Of a stretch of DNA of 64,000 bases, positions 15,984 to 24,543 are shown piece by piece. Origin of the DNA: BOG-908 sp964250925 (lineage in GTDB: Bacteria; Pseudomonadota; Alphaproteobacteria; Acetobacterales; Acetobacteraceae); NCBI GenBank assembly GCA_964250925.1, contig CAXUHU010000004.1, forward strand, positions 25,846 to 89,845. Direction: 5' to 3'. The notes under the pieces were generated by a model that was not told the DNA's origin, made no database searches, and saw only the letters and a program-made list of their open reading frames with translations. Within the stretch, counting starts at the first letter, position 1, and each line of letters begins with the position of its first letter. Made by a program: the position numbers and the translations under genes.

Positions 15984-17448
15984 GCGCGCGCCCGAGCACG
16001 CCGAGCCGGCCCACCGGCAAATGCCCAATCACCTCGCGCAAGATGGCGGGTGCAGCCAGGCGCAACCCGGCCAGGTAGAGCACCGGGCCGAGAGCGCCGA
16101 TCAGCACGATGCGCAGGACGGGAGCGGCCGACAGCGCAGGTGCCGCGCCGACCACGGCCGCGCCGCCGATAGACCATCCCGCCAGCAGCAGCGGCGTCAC
16201 GAAGACTTGGGCGAAGCTGCGGGCGCCCATCGCCGGGCGGAACACCAGCCAGGCGTTGATCGGCTTGATGGCCGCATAGTACAGCGACACGCCGATCGCG
16301 ACCCCCATCGCACCGTCCCACCAGGCGCCGATCACGGCGCAGACGAAGAACGGCGGGGTGAAGCCGGCGAGCAACACCAGGTCGCGGCGGAACGCGCCGC
16401 GCGCCACCAGCAGGGCGCCGGCGACCCAGGCCACCGCGTCGCCGGGCAGGCCCAGGCTGAGGATCTGCACCAGCGGGATCGCTGCATTCCACCGCGCGCC
16501 GAACATCAGGTGCAGCAGCGGCTCGGCCACCGCGGCCTGCAGGAAGCAGACCGGCGTGACCGTGTAGGCCAGGATACGGGAGGCGCGGAGTGCGGCATCC
16601 ATCTGCCGCGCAGGCTCGGCGCCCATCTGCGTGAAGGCAGGGAACAGCACGTTGCCGAAGCTGCCGGCCAGCATCTGCAGCGGCTGGGCGGCCAGGCGGA
16701 AGGCGAAGAAATACACGCCCACCACGGTTTCGGACGCCATCAGCCCCAGCACGATGTAGTCGCCCTGGTTGACGAGGGCCACTACCAGCCGCGCCCCCAG
16801 CACCAGCAGCCCGCTGCCCACGATGTGGCGGTATTGCTGGCGCCGGTGGCCCGGCCGCAGCCGCATCGGCGCGCGGCGCCAGAAGATCACGGCCTTGATC
16901 GCGGCGGCGACCGGCAGCGGCAGCACGAAGCTGTAGGCGCCCAGGCCGGCGGCGGCGCACCGGATGGTGGCCAACTGGATCGCCAGCATCTCCAGGCTGG
17001 CATAGGTGCCCAGGTAGCGGAAATTCAGCTCGGTGCGCAGCCTGACGGTGGGCACCATGGAGAGCGCGCCCAGCGGCAGGTTGATGGCGAGCACGGCGAT
17101 GATTCCGGTCAGCCCCGGCGCGTGATAGAGGCGGGCGGCGACCGGGCCGGCTGCCAGCATCAGCACCATGCCGGCCAGTGCCAGCGCCAGGCTGCTCCAG
17201 AAGGCGGGGGCGACCCAGAGATGCAGGCGCCGCAGCCGGGTGACCAGCACGTCGTCGATGCCGAAGCTGATCAGCGCGCCGATTAATGTGGTGACGGTGT
17301 AGGCAAGCCCGATCTGCCCGAACGCGGCCGGCAGCAGCAGTTTTGCCAGCACGAGCTGGCTGAAGAAGCTGGCGACGCGGCCGGACAGGCCCTGGACCAG
17401 GAGCCAGAAGAAGCCGGTGGCGGTGCTGCGTCGTAGCGTAGGCTGCAT
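15970..17448 (-). CDS. Polysaccharide/oligosaccharide flippase (MOP superfamily)
   Basis: This 492-residue protein has 12-14 predicted membrane helices and the overall pattern of Wzx/RfbX-type exporters: an N-terminal GFFWLLVQGLSGRVASFFSQL, then ISFGIDDVLVTRLRR, and a central GLMASETVVGVYFFAFRLA. Such proteins flip lipid-linked sugar units across the inner membrane for lipopolysaccharide or exopolysaccharide. It converges with the GT9 gene, and an O-antigen-ligase-like gene lies at 25.6-26.9 kb, so surface-glycan functions are clustered loosely. Start ATG 17448. Confidence 0.85.
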   Translation of the reverse strand: MQPTLRRSTATGFFWLLVQGLSGRVASFFSQLVLAKLLLPAAFGQIGLAYTVTTLIGALISFGIDDVLVTRLRRLHLWVAPAFWSSLALALAGMVLMLAAGPVAARLYHAPGLTGIIAVLAINLPLGALSMVPTVRLRTELNFRYLGTYASLEMLAIQLATIRCAAAGLGAYSFVLPLPVAAAIKAVIFWRRAPMRLRPGHRRQQYRHIVGSGLLVLGARLVVALVNQGDYIVLGLMASETVVGVYFFAFRLAAQPLQMLAGSFGNVLFPAFTQMGAEPARQMDAALRASRILAYTVTPVCFLQAAVAEPLLHLMFGARWNAAIPLVQILSLGLPGDAVAWVAGALLVARGAFRRDLVLLAGFTPPFFVCAVIGAWWDGAMGVAIGVSLYYAAIKPINAWLVFRPAMGARSFAQVFVTPLLLAGWSIGGAAVVGAAPALSAAPVLRIVLIGALGPVLYLAGLRLAAPAILREVIGHLPVGRLGVLGRALSRA

Positions 17449-17482
17449 GGCGTGGCTCTACCACGCCGGCTGTGCTCCGCTA

Positions 17483-18244
17483 TCAGGCGACGCGGCGCCG
17501 CATTAGAGTCAGCCCGGCGAGGGCGGTCGCCAGCACGGCCAGGGCCGCGGGTTCGGGCACGCTGGTGCCGCTCTGGCTTTCGTAATAGCCGATCGTCTGG
17601 TTATCGCTCTCGTAACCGCCATCGGCCGGATTTTCGGTGAACACGATCTTGTTGAACGATCCCGCCGTGTCGAAGAAGTTCAGGAAGACGTAGGGTTGGC
17701 TGCCGTTGTTGCCCTTGTATGCGGCGTTCGGGTTGCCGAGGTAGGCTGGCTGATTGCCCAGCAGCGAGGTGACCTGGGCCGCGGAGAAGCTGTACACCAG
17801 CGTGCTGCCGTTGTAGAACGCCACGTTGTTGCCCGCATCCAGTGCCGACAGCCAGAAGCCGAAATAGTTGACCGGTGCGGCCTGTCCGTTGGACGTGGCC
17901 GAAAGGTTGAGCGTGTAGCCGGCGGTGCTGAACGTGACCGCGTAGTTGCCCGACCCGCCGGCGCCGCCATACTGGTCGGCGGTGTTGACCTGCACGCCGC
18001 TATAGGCGCCCGAGAGCTGGTATGCCGACGAAGCCGTGGTGCCGTAGGTGGTGGTAAAGTTGTCGTTCGCGCCGGTCGCCTGCTCGTTGAACGTTTCAAC
18101 ACCGACGTAGTCGAACGTGGCAGTGGTGTTCTGCACCCCGGCCGCCTCGTAGGTGACGTTGAACGGGTCGGCCAGCGCAGGTGCCGCGTCCAGCGTGACG
18201 GCAAAAACGGCGGCGGTGGCGCAGGGCAGGGTGAAGTAGCGCAT
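17483..18244 (-). CDS. PEP-CTERM sorted surface protein
   Basis: This 253-residue secreted protein has an N-terminal signal peptide (MRYFTLPCATAAVFAVTL through APALA). It has a beta-rich, Gly/Asn/Thr-rich body with YFGFWLSALDAGNNVAFYNG, resembling the Npun_F0296-type exosortase-dependent proteins. A C-terminal sorting signal follows: VPEPAALAVLATALAGLTLM, then RRR. The PEP motif, hydrophobic helix and basic end are recognised by exosortase (EpsH). The start is ATG 18244 with GAAGGGA about six bases upstream. No exosortase is in the window. Probably linked to biofilm or exopolysaccharide. Confidence 0.82.
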   Translation of the reverse strand: MRYFTLPCATAAVFAVTLDAAPALADPFNVTYEAAGVQNTTATFDYVGVETFNEQATGANDNFTTTYGTTASSAYQLSGAYSGVQVNTADQYGGAGGSGNYAVTFSTAGYTLNLSATSNGQAAPVNYFGFWLSALDAGNNVAFYNGSTLVYSFSAAQVTSLLGNQPAYLGNPNAAYKGNNGSQPYVFLNFFDTAGSFNKIVFTENPADGGYESDNQTIGYYESQSGTSVPEPAALAVLATALAGLTLMRRRVA

Positions 18245-18344
18245 CGAACGTCCCTTCAAGGTCAGGTCGATCTACCTACAAAACGATGCTAAATCAACAC
18301 GATTATACCGCGTCCAGAATAATTTTTGGGACGGCCTAGCAACC

Positions 18345-18430
18345 GTAGGGCGGACGCCAGTCCGCCATCCTTCGGACGTCGCACGCTTGCGTTTCGCACC
18401 ACCGATGACGAACTGCGTCCGTCCTACGCG
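18345..18430. repeat. Palindromic dispersed element, copy A
   Basis: GTAGGGCGGACGCCAGTCC opens the element, and the near reverse complement ACTGCGTCCGTCCTACG closes it; each arm is itself nearly self-complementary. An almost identical element occurs at 19700-19783. Size and symmetry fit a non-autonomous REP- or MITE-like element. Confidence 0.7.
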
Positions 18431-18464
18431 CCTGTCATTCTCTTTTTCGGCATGGATTGATCTA

Positions 18465-19025
18465 TCAATGGCCGTCGCTGGACCAATGCGGCGGATCGCT
18501 TTTCAGTTTGATTACGCCGTAACCTGCACCGAGGTCTTGCAACTCCTTGTTCGCCCCGGACCGTGGGCTGGATTTTATTACGGTGGATTTGCCTTTGGAG
18601 TCGTTGATCGTGAGGTCGCCGGACCAGGAGATCGAAATGTCGATGGCGAGCCCTTTTGTATGCTGCGAGGCAAGCGCCGGCTCGAACTTGATGGCATAGG
18701 CGCTTACCATGGCCTTCGCCGCCTTCACCGCGGCTTTGGGGTCAGCCTTTCCCGCCTTGTCCTGGCACTGCCAATCGATAGCCACCCCGGCCATTTTCGG
18801 CACCTTGGCAGGATCGAACCCGTTAGCGACTTCGTATGCCCAATGCATGAGGTATGCCCGCTCGGGCGGGCGTAAGGTAGCGTCGATGGTCACGGTCGCA
18901 CCGGCCTTTTTCAGGGCGTCGTAAAACTTTTTCATGCTGGACGCGAAGCTGCCCTTCAGATCGCCCAGGCTTGTGCTCGTCGGGAACTTGCTGACCCATT
19001 TCACGCCGCTCGGCTCGTCAGCCAT
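18465..19025 (-). CDS. M15-like peptidoglycan peptidase, no signal peptide
   Basis: This 186-residue protein has the zinc-site pattern of VanY/M15 and lytic L,D- or D,D-carboxypeptidase folds: SQHTKGLAIDI (His122, Asp129) and DPPHW (His180, Trp181), with an upstream TLRPPERAYLMHW arginine block. It has no signal peptide or membrane segment. The length and C-terminus (YGVIKLKSDPPHWSSDGH) resemble small stand-alone M15 proteins. It overlaps the preceding signal-bearing gene by eight bases. The surrounding DNA looks more AT-rich than the window as a whole. Export by phage holin, by a secretion system or by lysis is possible. Its cell-wall target is inferred from the fold only. Confidence 0.7.
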   Translation of the reverse strand: MADEPSGVKWVSKFPTSTSLGDLKGSFASSMKKFYDALKKAGATVTIDATLRPPERAYLMHWAYEVANGFDPAKVPKMAGVAIDWQCQDKAGKADPKAAVKAAKAMVSAYAIKFEPALASQHTKGLAIDISISWSGDLTINDSKGKSTVIKSSPRSGANKELQDLGAGYGVIKLKSDPPHWSSDGH

Positions 19026-19596
19026 GCGTTCCTCCGACGTCCTGCGTTTCCTTGTCCGAACAGGTCTGTTCCAAATCTTGATTTAAATAGACGTAGCGGT
19101 GCCAAGCCAATGCGCCGGTCAAAGCCGCGCCATGCCAGGCGGTCACGTGAAAGCCATCCGCGCTGGTGCAACTGCGGAACAGCAATGGGGCTTGGCCCCC
19201 GAGCGCAAGGCTGGCTGCGCCGTCGTGAAGCTTCAAGCTCGATATCGGGGCCAGGGCACCAATCGCGACGGCGATGTCGGGCAGCATACCAGACCTGGCC
19301 CGGAGCGCGTAGCTACTGAAACTCGGCTTCTTCGAACAATGGGTGCCCGGACCGGCAATCTCGGCGGAGACGACCGTCTGGACGGGGCCAAGAACGACCA
19401 AGCTGACCGGCTGGCCTTTCGGCAATCCGGCGCGGTCGATGCTGAAGCAGGTGCTGCCCTGCTGCGACATCACCACGCCCAAGCCCGGTAATGTCTGCGC
19501 GCCGGATGACGCGCATTCGGCCGGTGAGATTGAAGCCGCAACAAGCACGGCCGAAACCAAGGCCAATGCTGGCTTACATGATCTTCTGCTGTCCAA
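19018..19596 (-). CDS. Secreted protein of unknown function, partner of the M15 peptidase
   Basis: This protein of about 192 residues starts at TTG 19596 (GAGGA eight bases upstream). It has a signal peptide (SCKPALALVSAVLVAASISP, cleavage near AECA) and a mature body with no family I recognise. Visible features are cysteines in GSTCFSID and GPGTHCSKK, FRSCTSADGFHVTAWHG and a C-terminal YVYLNQDLEQTC. An earlier start at 19755 stays in frame but would run into the flanking repeat. Its stop overlaps the start of the M15 gene, so the pair is co-transcribed. A periplasmic partner, inhibitor or immunity role is only a hypothesis. Confidence 0.55.
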   Translation of the reverse strand: MDSRRSCKPALALVSAVLVAASISPAECASSGAQTLPGLGVVMSQQGSTCFSIDRAGLPKGQPVSLVVLGPVQTVVSAEIAGPGTHCSKKPSFSSYALRARSGMLPDIAVAIGALAPISSLKLHDGAASLALGGQAPLLFRSCTSADGFHVTAWHGAALTGALAWHRYVYLNQDLEQTCSDKETQDVGGTHG

Positions 19597-19699
19597 AGGG
19601 CGATCCTCGATTGCGTCGACGTCTTCGCACCACCAGACTGAAACGGCGCCACCGACCACGCAAGCCCGCAAAATTGTCCTGAACCGCCCGATCGACCAG

Positions 19700-19783
19700 C
19701 GTAGGGCGGACGCCAGTCCGCCATCCGTCGCACGTCGTACGCCCGCGTCTCGCACCGATGACGGACTGCGTCCGTCCTACGCG
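19700..19783. repeat. Palindromic dispersed element, copy B
   Basis: Second copy of the element at 18345-18430, in the same orientation: GCGTAGGGCGGACGCCAGTC at one end and GGACTGCGTCCGTCCTACGC at the other. The two copies bracket the M15 peptidase and secreted-protein pair. Confidence 0.7.
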
Positions 19784-19784
19784 G

Positions 19785-20201
19785 TCAGATCAACGCCAGC
19801 GCCGCCAGGTCCCGCCGCAAGGTCTCCGGCAACGCCGCGTCGTCCGCGCCGAACGACAGGTCGGCGCACGCGTCGGCCGCCTCCAGGTAGCGCCAGCCCT
19901 GGAACGGGCGCATCGGGCGGGGCTGCACCGGCACCAGCACCGGGTCCAGGACCAGGTCGGTGCACTTCGTGCCGTCGTCGCGCACAGCTTCCACGATGTC
20001 CGTCACGCGCTGGCGCGCGGTCACCAGGCGGTCGACGACCCAGTAGATCGATCCGCCATCCAGCACCTCCTCGGCGCGACGCGGAAAATTGCGGGTACGG
20101 TGGCGCAAAGGCGGCCGGGCTTCTCCGTGCTGCGCCTGCCAGCGCCGCAAGTCGTCCAGGCTGCGCGATCCAACGGAAAGCTTGATCAGGTGCAGAGGCA
20201 T
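19785..20201 (-). CDS. DUF1489 family protein
   Basis: This 138-residue cytoplasmic protein starts MPLHLIKLSVGSRSLDDLRR and continues with TRNFPRRAEEVLDGGSIYWVVDRLVTARQ-like and FQGWRYLEAADACADL blocks, the pattern of DUF1489, a small alphaproteobacterial family of unknown function. The frame is open for 42 more codons upstream, but that part crosses a low-complexity hairpin, so the ATG at 20201 is preferred. It ends right against palindromic repeat copy B. Confidence 0.82.
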   Translation of the reverse strand: MPLHLIKLSVGSRSLDDLRRWQAQHGEARPPLRHRTRNFPRRAEEVLDGGSIYWVVDRLVTARQRVTDIVEAVRDDGTKCTDLVLDPVLVPVQPRPMRPFQGWRYLEAADACADLSFGADDAALPETLRRDLAALALI

Positions 20202-20214
20202 ACGTACGCAACTA

Positions 20215-20292
20215 CCACACTGCCCCGATTCGGCGGGGGTCTGGGGGAGGCCCTCCCCCCAGCCTTGCCTTGCTTTGCCTTGCCTTCGGTGA
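20215..20292. repeat. G/C-rich hairpin plus CTTGC pentamer tract
   Basis: CTGGGGGAGG and its near complement CCTCCCCCCAG form a strong hairpin (one bulged C). It is followed by a tract of CCTTG/CTTTG five-base repeats up to 20287. It lies between the divergent DUF1489 and hydrolase genes. I see no gene in the remainder of this gap. Confidence 0.5.
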
Positions 20293-20325
20293 TGCCATGA
20301 TCTTCGATCATAGAGGTCACGGTCC

Positions 20326-21291
20326 ATGGCGCACGAGCGGATAGAGGCGAACGGCGTATCGCTGTCGGTGCAGGTTGAGGGCGAGGGTCCGTTGGTGATC
20401 CTGATGCATGGCTGGCCCGAGCTGGGCCTGAGCTGGCGTCACCAAGTGCCCGCACTGGCCGCGGCCGGCTACCGCGTGGCCGTGCCGGACATGCGCGGCT
20501 ACGGGGCGAGCGACAAGCCGGCCGAGGTCGGCGCCTACACGCTGGACACCATCGCCGACGACATGCAGGCGGTGGCCCACGCGCTGGGCGCGCAACGCTG
20601 GGTGGCCGTCGGGCACGATTGGGGGGCGCCGGTGGCCTGGCGCTGCGCGCTGCGTTTTGCGGACAGCGTGGCCGGCGTGTTCTGCCTGAGCGTGCCGCAT
20701 AGCGGGCCGCCGCCGATCCCCTTCTTCGACATCATCGAGAAGCGCTTCCCCGACCAGTTCTTCTACATGCGCTACTTCCAGACGCCCGGCGTGGCGGAGC
20801 GCGAGTTCGCCGAGGCCGGCTGGGCGCCGGCGCTGAAGCGCGTGTTCTACATGGGCAGCGGCGACGGCGTGGCGAACCGTAGGCGGCGCCACGTGCCCCG
20901 CGACAGTACCATGCTGGCCAGCATGGACCCGCCGCCCGACGGTCCGCTGGGGTTCATGAGCGACGCCGAGCTGGCCGAGTACGCCGCCGCCTTCGAGGCG
21001 GGCGGGTTCGCCGGACCGTTGAACTGGTATCGCAACTTCCCGCAGAACGCGGCCGATGCGCGCGCCTACGGCGACAATGTGATCCGGCAGCCCGCTGGTT
21101 TTCTGGCTGGTGACCGCGAAATGGTGCTGGCGATGCTGCCGGGCCAGTTGGAAAACCTACGCGAAAAATGCGCCGACCTGCGGGCCGAGATCAGCCTGCC
21201 GGGTGCCGGTCACTGGGTGCAGCAGGAGCGGCCGGCCGAGGTCAACGCGGCGTTGATTGCCTTTCTCAACCAGATAAGGGATCGGCTGTGA
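20326..21291 (+). CDS. Alpha/beta hydrolase, soluble epoxide hydrolase-like
   Basis: This 321-residue protein has the epoxide-hydrolase pattern: oxyanion motif HGWPELGLSW, PDMRGYGASDKP, nucleophile elbow VGHDWGAPVAW (Asp in HDW) and the catalytic His in GAGHWVQQERP. The Asp nucleophile favours epoxide hydrolase or haloalkane-type chemistry over esterases. Residues around 184-190 read GVANRRRRHVP, an odd arginine run inside a seven-base inverted repeat (20868-20893); flipping the 12-base loop would give GVAPPTVRHVP. The stop overlaps the GTG start of putA, implying coupled translation. Confidence 0.82.
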   Translation: MAHERIEANGVSLSVQVEGEGPLVILMHGWPELGLSWRHQVPALAAAGYRVAVPDMRGYGASDKPAEVGAYTLDTIADDMQAVAHALGAQRWVAVGHDWGAPVAWRCALRFADSVAGVFCLSVPHSGPPPIPFFDIIEKRFPDQFFYMRYFQTPGVAEREFAEAGWAPALKRVFYMGSGDGVANRRRRHVPRDSTMLASMDPPPDGPLGFMSDAELAEYAAAFEAGGFAGPLNWYRNFPQNAADARAYGDNVIRQPAGFLAGDREMVLAMLPGQLENLREKCADLRAEISLPGAGHWVQQERPAEVNAALIAFLNQIRDRL

Positions 21292-24200
21292 ACGCCGTCA
21301 CCGGCCTGGCGGACTTTCGCCCGCCCTACGCACCCGACGATGCCGTGCTGGCGGCCGAGTTCCTGGCGGGCGCCACCCTGGCGCCGGTGCGCGAGGCGCG
21401 GATCGATGCCGAGGCGCGGCGGCTGATCGGCGCCATACGCGCCAGTGCGTCCGGCATCGGCGGGATCGAGGCGCTGCTGCGCGAATACTCGCTCTCCACC
21501 CCGGAGGGCCTGGCGCTGATGGTGCTGGCCGAAGGCCTGTTGCGGGTGCCCGACGACGCCACCGCCGACCGGCTGATCGAGGACAAGCTAGGCCAGGGCG
21601 GCTTTGCGCAGGGACCGGATACCAAGCCTGAATCGCTCCTGGTCGGCGCGTCCGCCTGGGCGCTGGGCCTGGGCGCCCGCCTGGTCACAGCCTCGGACAC
21701 GCCGGAAGGCATCATGCGCGGCGTGGTGCGCCGGCTCGGCCTGCCCACCGTCCGCGGCGCCATGCGCCAGGCGATGCGGGTGATGGGCAGCCACTTCGTG
21801 CTGGGCCAGACGATCGAAGAGGCGCTGTCGCGCGCTACATCCCGCACCGGCCGGGTGTTCCGCTACAGCTTTGACATGCTGGGCGAAGGGGCCCGCACGG
21901 CGGAGGACGCGGCGCACTACCAGACGAGCTATGCCGACGCCATCGAGGCGATCGGCCGCGCCGCCGGCAACAAGCCGCTGCCCGACCGGCCGGGAATCAG
22001 CGTAAAACTCTCCGCTCTGCACCCGCGCTACGAGGCCGTCAGCCGCGCCCGCGTGATGGACGAGCTGGTGCCGCGCGTAACCGTGCTGGCGCGCGCCGCC
22101 TGCCTGCGCGGCCTGAATTTTACGATCGACGCCGAGGAGGCCGACCGGCTGGAGTTGTCGCTCGACGTGATCGGTGCCGTGGCCGCCGACCGCCAGCTCG
22201 CCGGCTGGGACGGGTTCGGGCTGGCGGTGCAGGCCTACGGCAAGCGGGCGCGCGAGACGATCGACTGGGTGGGTGCGCTTGCAGAGAAGCTGGACCGCCG
22301 CTTCATGGTCCGCCTGGTGAAGGGCGCCTACTGGGACACCGAGATCAAGCGCGCGCAGGAGCGCGGCCTGGCCGACTACCCGGTGTTCACCCGCAAGCCG
22401 ATGACCGACCTCTGCTACATGGCCTGCGCCGAGCGCCTGCTCGCGCAGCGCCCGCGCATCTACCCGCAATTCGCCACCCACAACGCCCTGACCGTGGCCA
22501 GCGTGATCGAGCGCGCCGGCAACACGGACGGCTACGAGTTCCAGCGCCTGCACGGCATGGGCGACGCGCTGTACGGCGCGCTGCTGGAAGGCCACCCCGG
22601 CATCGGCGTGCGCACCTACGCGCCGGTGGGCGTGCACCGCGACCTGCTGGCCTACCTGGTGCGCCGCCTGCTGGAGAACGGCGCCAACTCGTCGTTCGTT
22701 TCGGTGGCGGCCGATGCAGACGTGCCTGTGGAGAGGCTGCTGCTGCGGCCGGCCGCGATCGTGGGCGCGCCTGGCCGAGCGCGGAATGCGTCGCTGCCGC
22801 TGCCGGCCGATCTGTTCACCGACGGGCGGCGCAACTCGGCCGGCGTGGAATTCGGCGACGCGGCCGCGCTGCGCGCGCTGTTGGCCGAGGTGAAGCAGCA
22901 CGAGGGCCCTGGCACGGCGGCCCCGGTGATCGACGGCGTTGTGCAAGTGGGCGAGACACGGCCGGCATTGTCGCCCGTCGACGGCGTGCGCGCGATCGGT
23001 GAGATCACCGACGCCACGCTCGACATGGCCGATGCGGCGATGCGGGCGGCGCAGGCCGGGTTCCGCGACTGGCAGCGCACCCCCGCCGGCGTACGGGCTG
23101 CTGCACTGGAGCGTGCGGCCGACCTGCTGGAAGCGCAGCGCGGCCGCCTGCTGGGGCTGCTCGCCGACGAGGGCGGCAAGACGCTGGACGACGGCGTGGC
23201 GGAAATCCGCGAGGCGGTGGACTTCCTGCGCTACTACGCCGCACAGGCGCGCACGCTGTTCGGCGAGGGCTGCGTGATGCCCGGCCCCACCGGCGAGCGG
23301 AATACGTTGCGCCATCGCGGCCGCGGCGCGTGGCTGTGCATCTCGCCGTGGAACTTCCCGCTCGCCATCTTCGTGGGCCAAGTCGGCGCGGCACTGGCCG
23401 CCGGCAACAGCGTGGTGGCCAAGCCGGCCGAGCAGACGCCGTTGATTGCGGCCGAAGCGGTGCGATTGCTGCACCAGGCGGGCGTGCCGGCCGGCGCACT
23501 GCACCTGGTGACCGGGGACGGCGCCATCGGCGCGCGCCTGGCCGCCCACCCGGCGGTGGCCGGTGTCGCGTTCACCGGATCGACGCCGGCGGCCTGGGCG
23601 ATCAACCGCGCGCTCGCGGCGAAAGACGGCCCGATCATGCCGCTGGTCGCCGAGACGGGCGGCATCAACGCGATGATCGTGGATGCCACCGCATTGCCCG
23701 AACAGGTGGTCGATGACGCGGTGACCAGCGCGTTCCGCAGCGCCGGGCAGCGCTGTTCCGCGCTGCGCCTGCTCTGCGTGCAGGACGACGTGGCCGACCG
23801 CGTGATCGCCATGCTGGCGGGTGCCGCGCGCGAGCTGCGCATCGGCGATCCGCGCGATCCCAGCACGCATATCGGTCCGGTGGTCGACGCGGAGGCGCAG
23901 GCGCGACTGCTGCAACACGTCGCGCAGATGAAGGCGTCCGCGCGGGTTCATTACGCCGGCCAAGCGCCATCGTCCGGCTATTTCGTGGCCCCGCACATCT
24001 TCGAGCTCGACCACCCGCGCGACCTCGACCAGGAAATCTTCGGCCCGATCCTGCACGTGGTGCGCTATCGCGCCGCCGAGCAGGACGCGCTGATCGACGC
24101 GATCGAGGCCACCGGCTACGGCCTGACCCTGGGCATCCACACCCGCATCGATGCCGCCGCCGAGCGCATCGCCGCGCGGCTGTCCACCGGCAACATCTAC

Positions 24201-24383
24201 GTCAACCGCAACATGATCGGCGCCGTCGTGGGTGTGCAACCGTTCGGCGGCTCGGGCCTGTCCGGCACGGGGCCCAAGGCAGGCGGGCCGGACTACCTGC
24301 GCCGTTTTGGGGTCGAGCAGACCGTGTCGGTCAACACGGCGGCGGCCGGCGGCAACGCGGCGCTCCTTGCGGCGGAGGAGTAG
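21288..24383 (+). CDS. putA: Bifunctional proline dehydrogenase / P5C dehydrogenase
   Basis: This 1031-residue protein starts at GTG 21288 with ATAAGGG upstream. The proline dehydrogenase barrel carries TIDAEEADRLELSLD, VRLVKGAYWDTEIKRAQ, TRKPMTDLCYMACAERLL and EFQRLHGMGD. The aldehyde dehydrogenase half has ISPWNFPLAIFVGQVGAALA, VAFTGST, VAETGGINAMIVD and the catalytic cysteine in RSAGQRCSALR (about residue 823). It oxidises proline to glutamate, passing electrons to quinone and NAD. It lacks the N-terminal ribbon-helix-helix of E. coli PutA, so it should be purely catalytic, and its length fits that short class. Confidence 0.96.
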   Translation: MNAVTGLADFRPPYAPDDAVLAAEFLAGATLAPVREARIDAEARRLIGAIRASASGIGGIEALLREYSLSTPEGLALMVLAEGLLRVPDDATADRLIEDKLGQGGFAQGPDTKPESLLVGASAWALGLGARLVTASDTPEGIMRGVVRRLGLPTVRGAMRQAMRVMGSHFVLGQTIEEALSRATSRTGRVFRYSFDMLGEGARTAEDAAHYQTSYADAIEAIGRAAGNKPLPDRPGISVKLSALHPRYEAVSRARVMDELVPRVTVLARAACLRGLNFTIDAEEADRLELSLDVIGAVAADRQLAGWDGFGLAVQAYGKRARETIDWVGALAEKLDRRFMVRLVKGAYWDTEIKRAQERGLADYPVFTRKPMTDLCYMACAERLLAQRPRIYPQFATHNALTVASVIERAGNTDGYEFQRLHGMGDALYGALLEGHPGIGVRTYAPVGVHRDLLAYLVRRLLENGANSSFVSVAADADVPVERLLLRPAAIVGAPGRARNASLPLPADLFTDGRRNSAGVEFGDAAALRALLAEVKQHEGPGTAAPVIDGVVQVGETRPALSPVDGVRAIGEITDATLDMADAAMRAAQAGFRDWQRTPAGVRAAALERAADLLEAQRGRLLGLLADEGGKTLDDGVAEIREAVDFLRYYAAQARTLFGEGCVMPGPTGERNTLRHRGRGAWLCISPWNFPLAIFVGQVGAALAAGNSVVAKPAEQTPLIAAEAVRLLHQAGVPAGALHLVTGDGAIGARLAAHPAVAGVAFTGSTPAAWAINRALAAKDGPIMPLVAETGGINAMIVDATALPEQVVDDAVTSAFRSAGQRCSALRLLCVQDDVADRVIAMLAGAARELRIGDPRDPSTHIGPVVDAEAQARLLQHVAQMKASARVHYAGQAPSSGYFVAPHIFELDHPRDLDQEIFGPILHVVRYRAAEQDALIDAIEATGYGLTLGIHTRIDAAAERIAARLSTGNIYVNRNMIGAVVGVQPFGGSGLSGTGPKAGGPDYLRRFGVEQTVSVNTAAAGGNAALLAAEE

Positions 24384-24543
24384 CGCTCGCCCTGCGTCGC
24401 CATCGCTGCAACACCTAGCCGGGTAACCGCCCGATCGTTGGCTATTCCGCGCAGAACGGGTTGAGATCGTGGGCTGAAAGCCCGATACGAGTGTACCGGG
24501 CCAGGCGCTCCATGCCTTGGTCGGCACAAGCTGGAGCGAGGAT

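Noticed and set aside
20230..20292. CTTGC-type pentamer tract considered as CRISPR-like or coding
   Set aside because: Repeat units are only five bases with no spacers and no open frame; it is a simple low-complexity tract.
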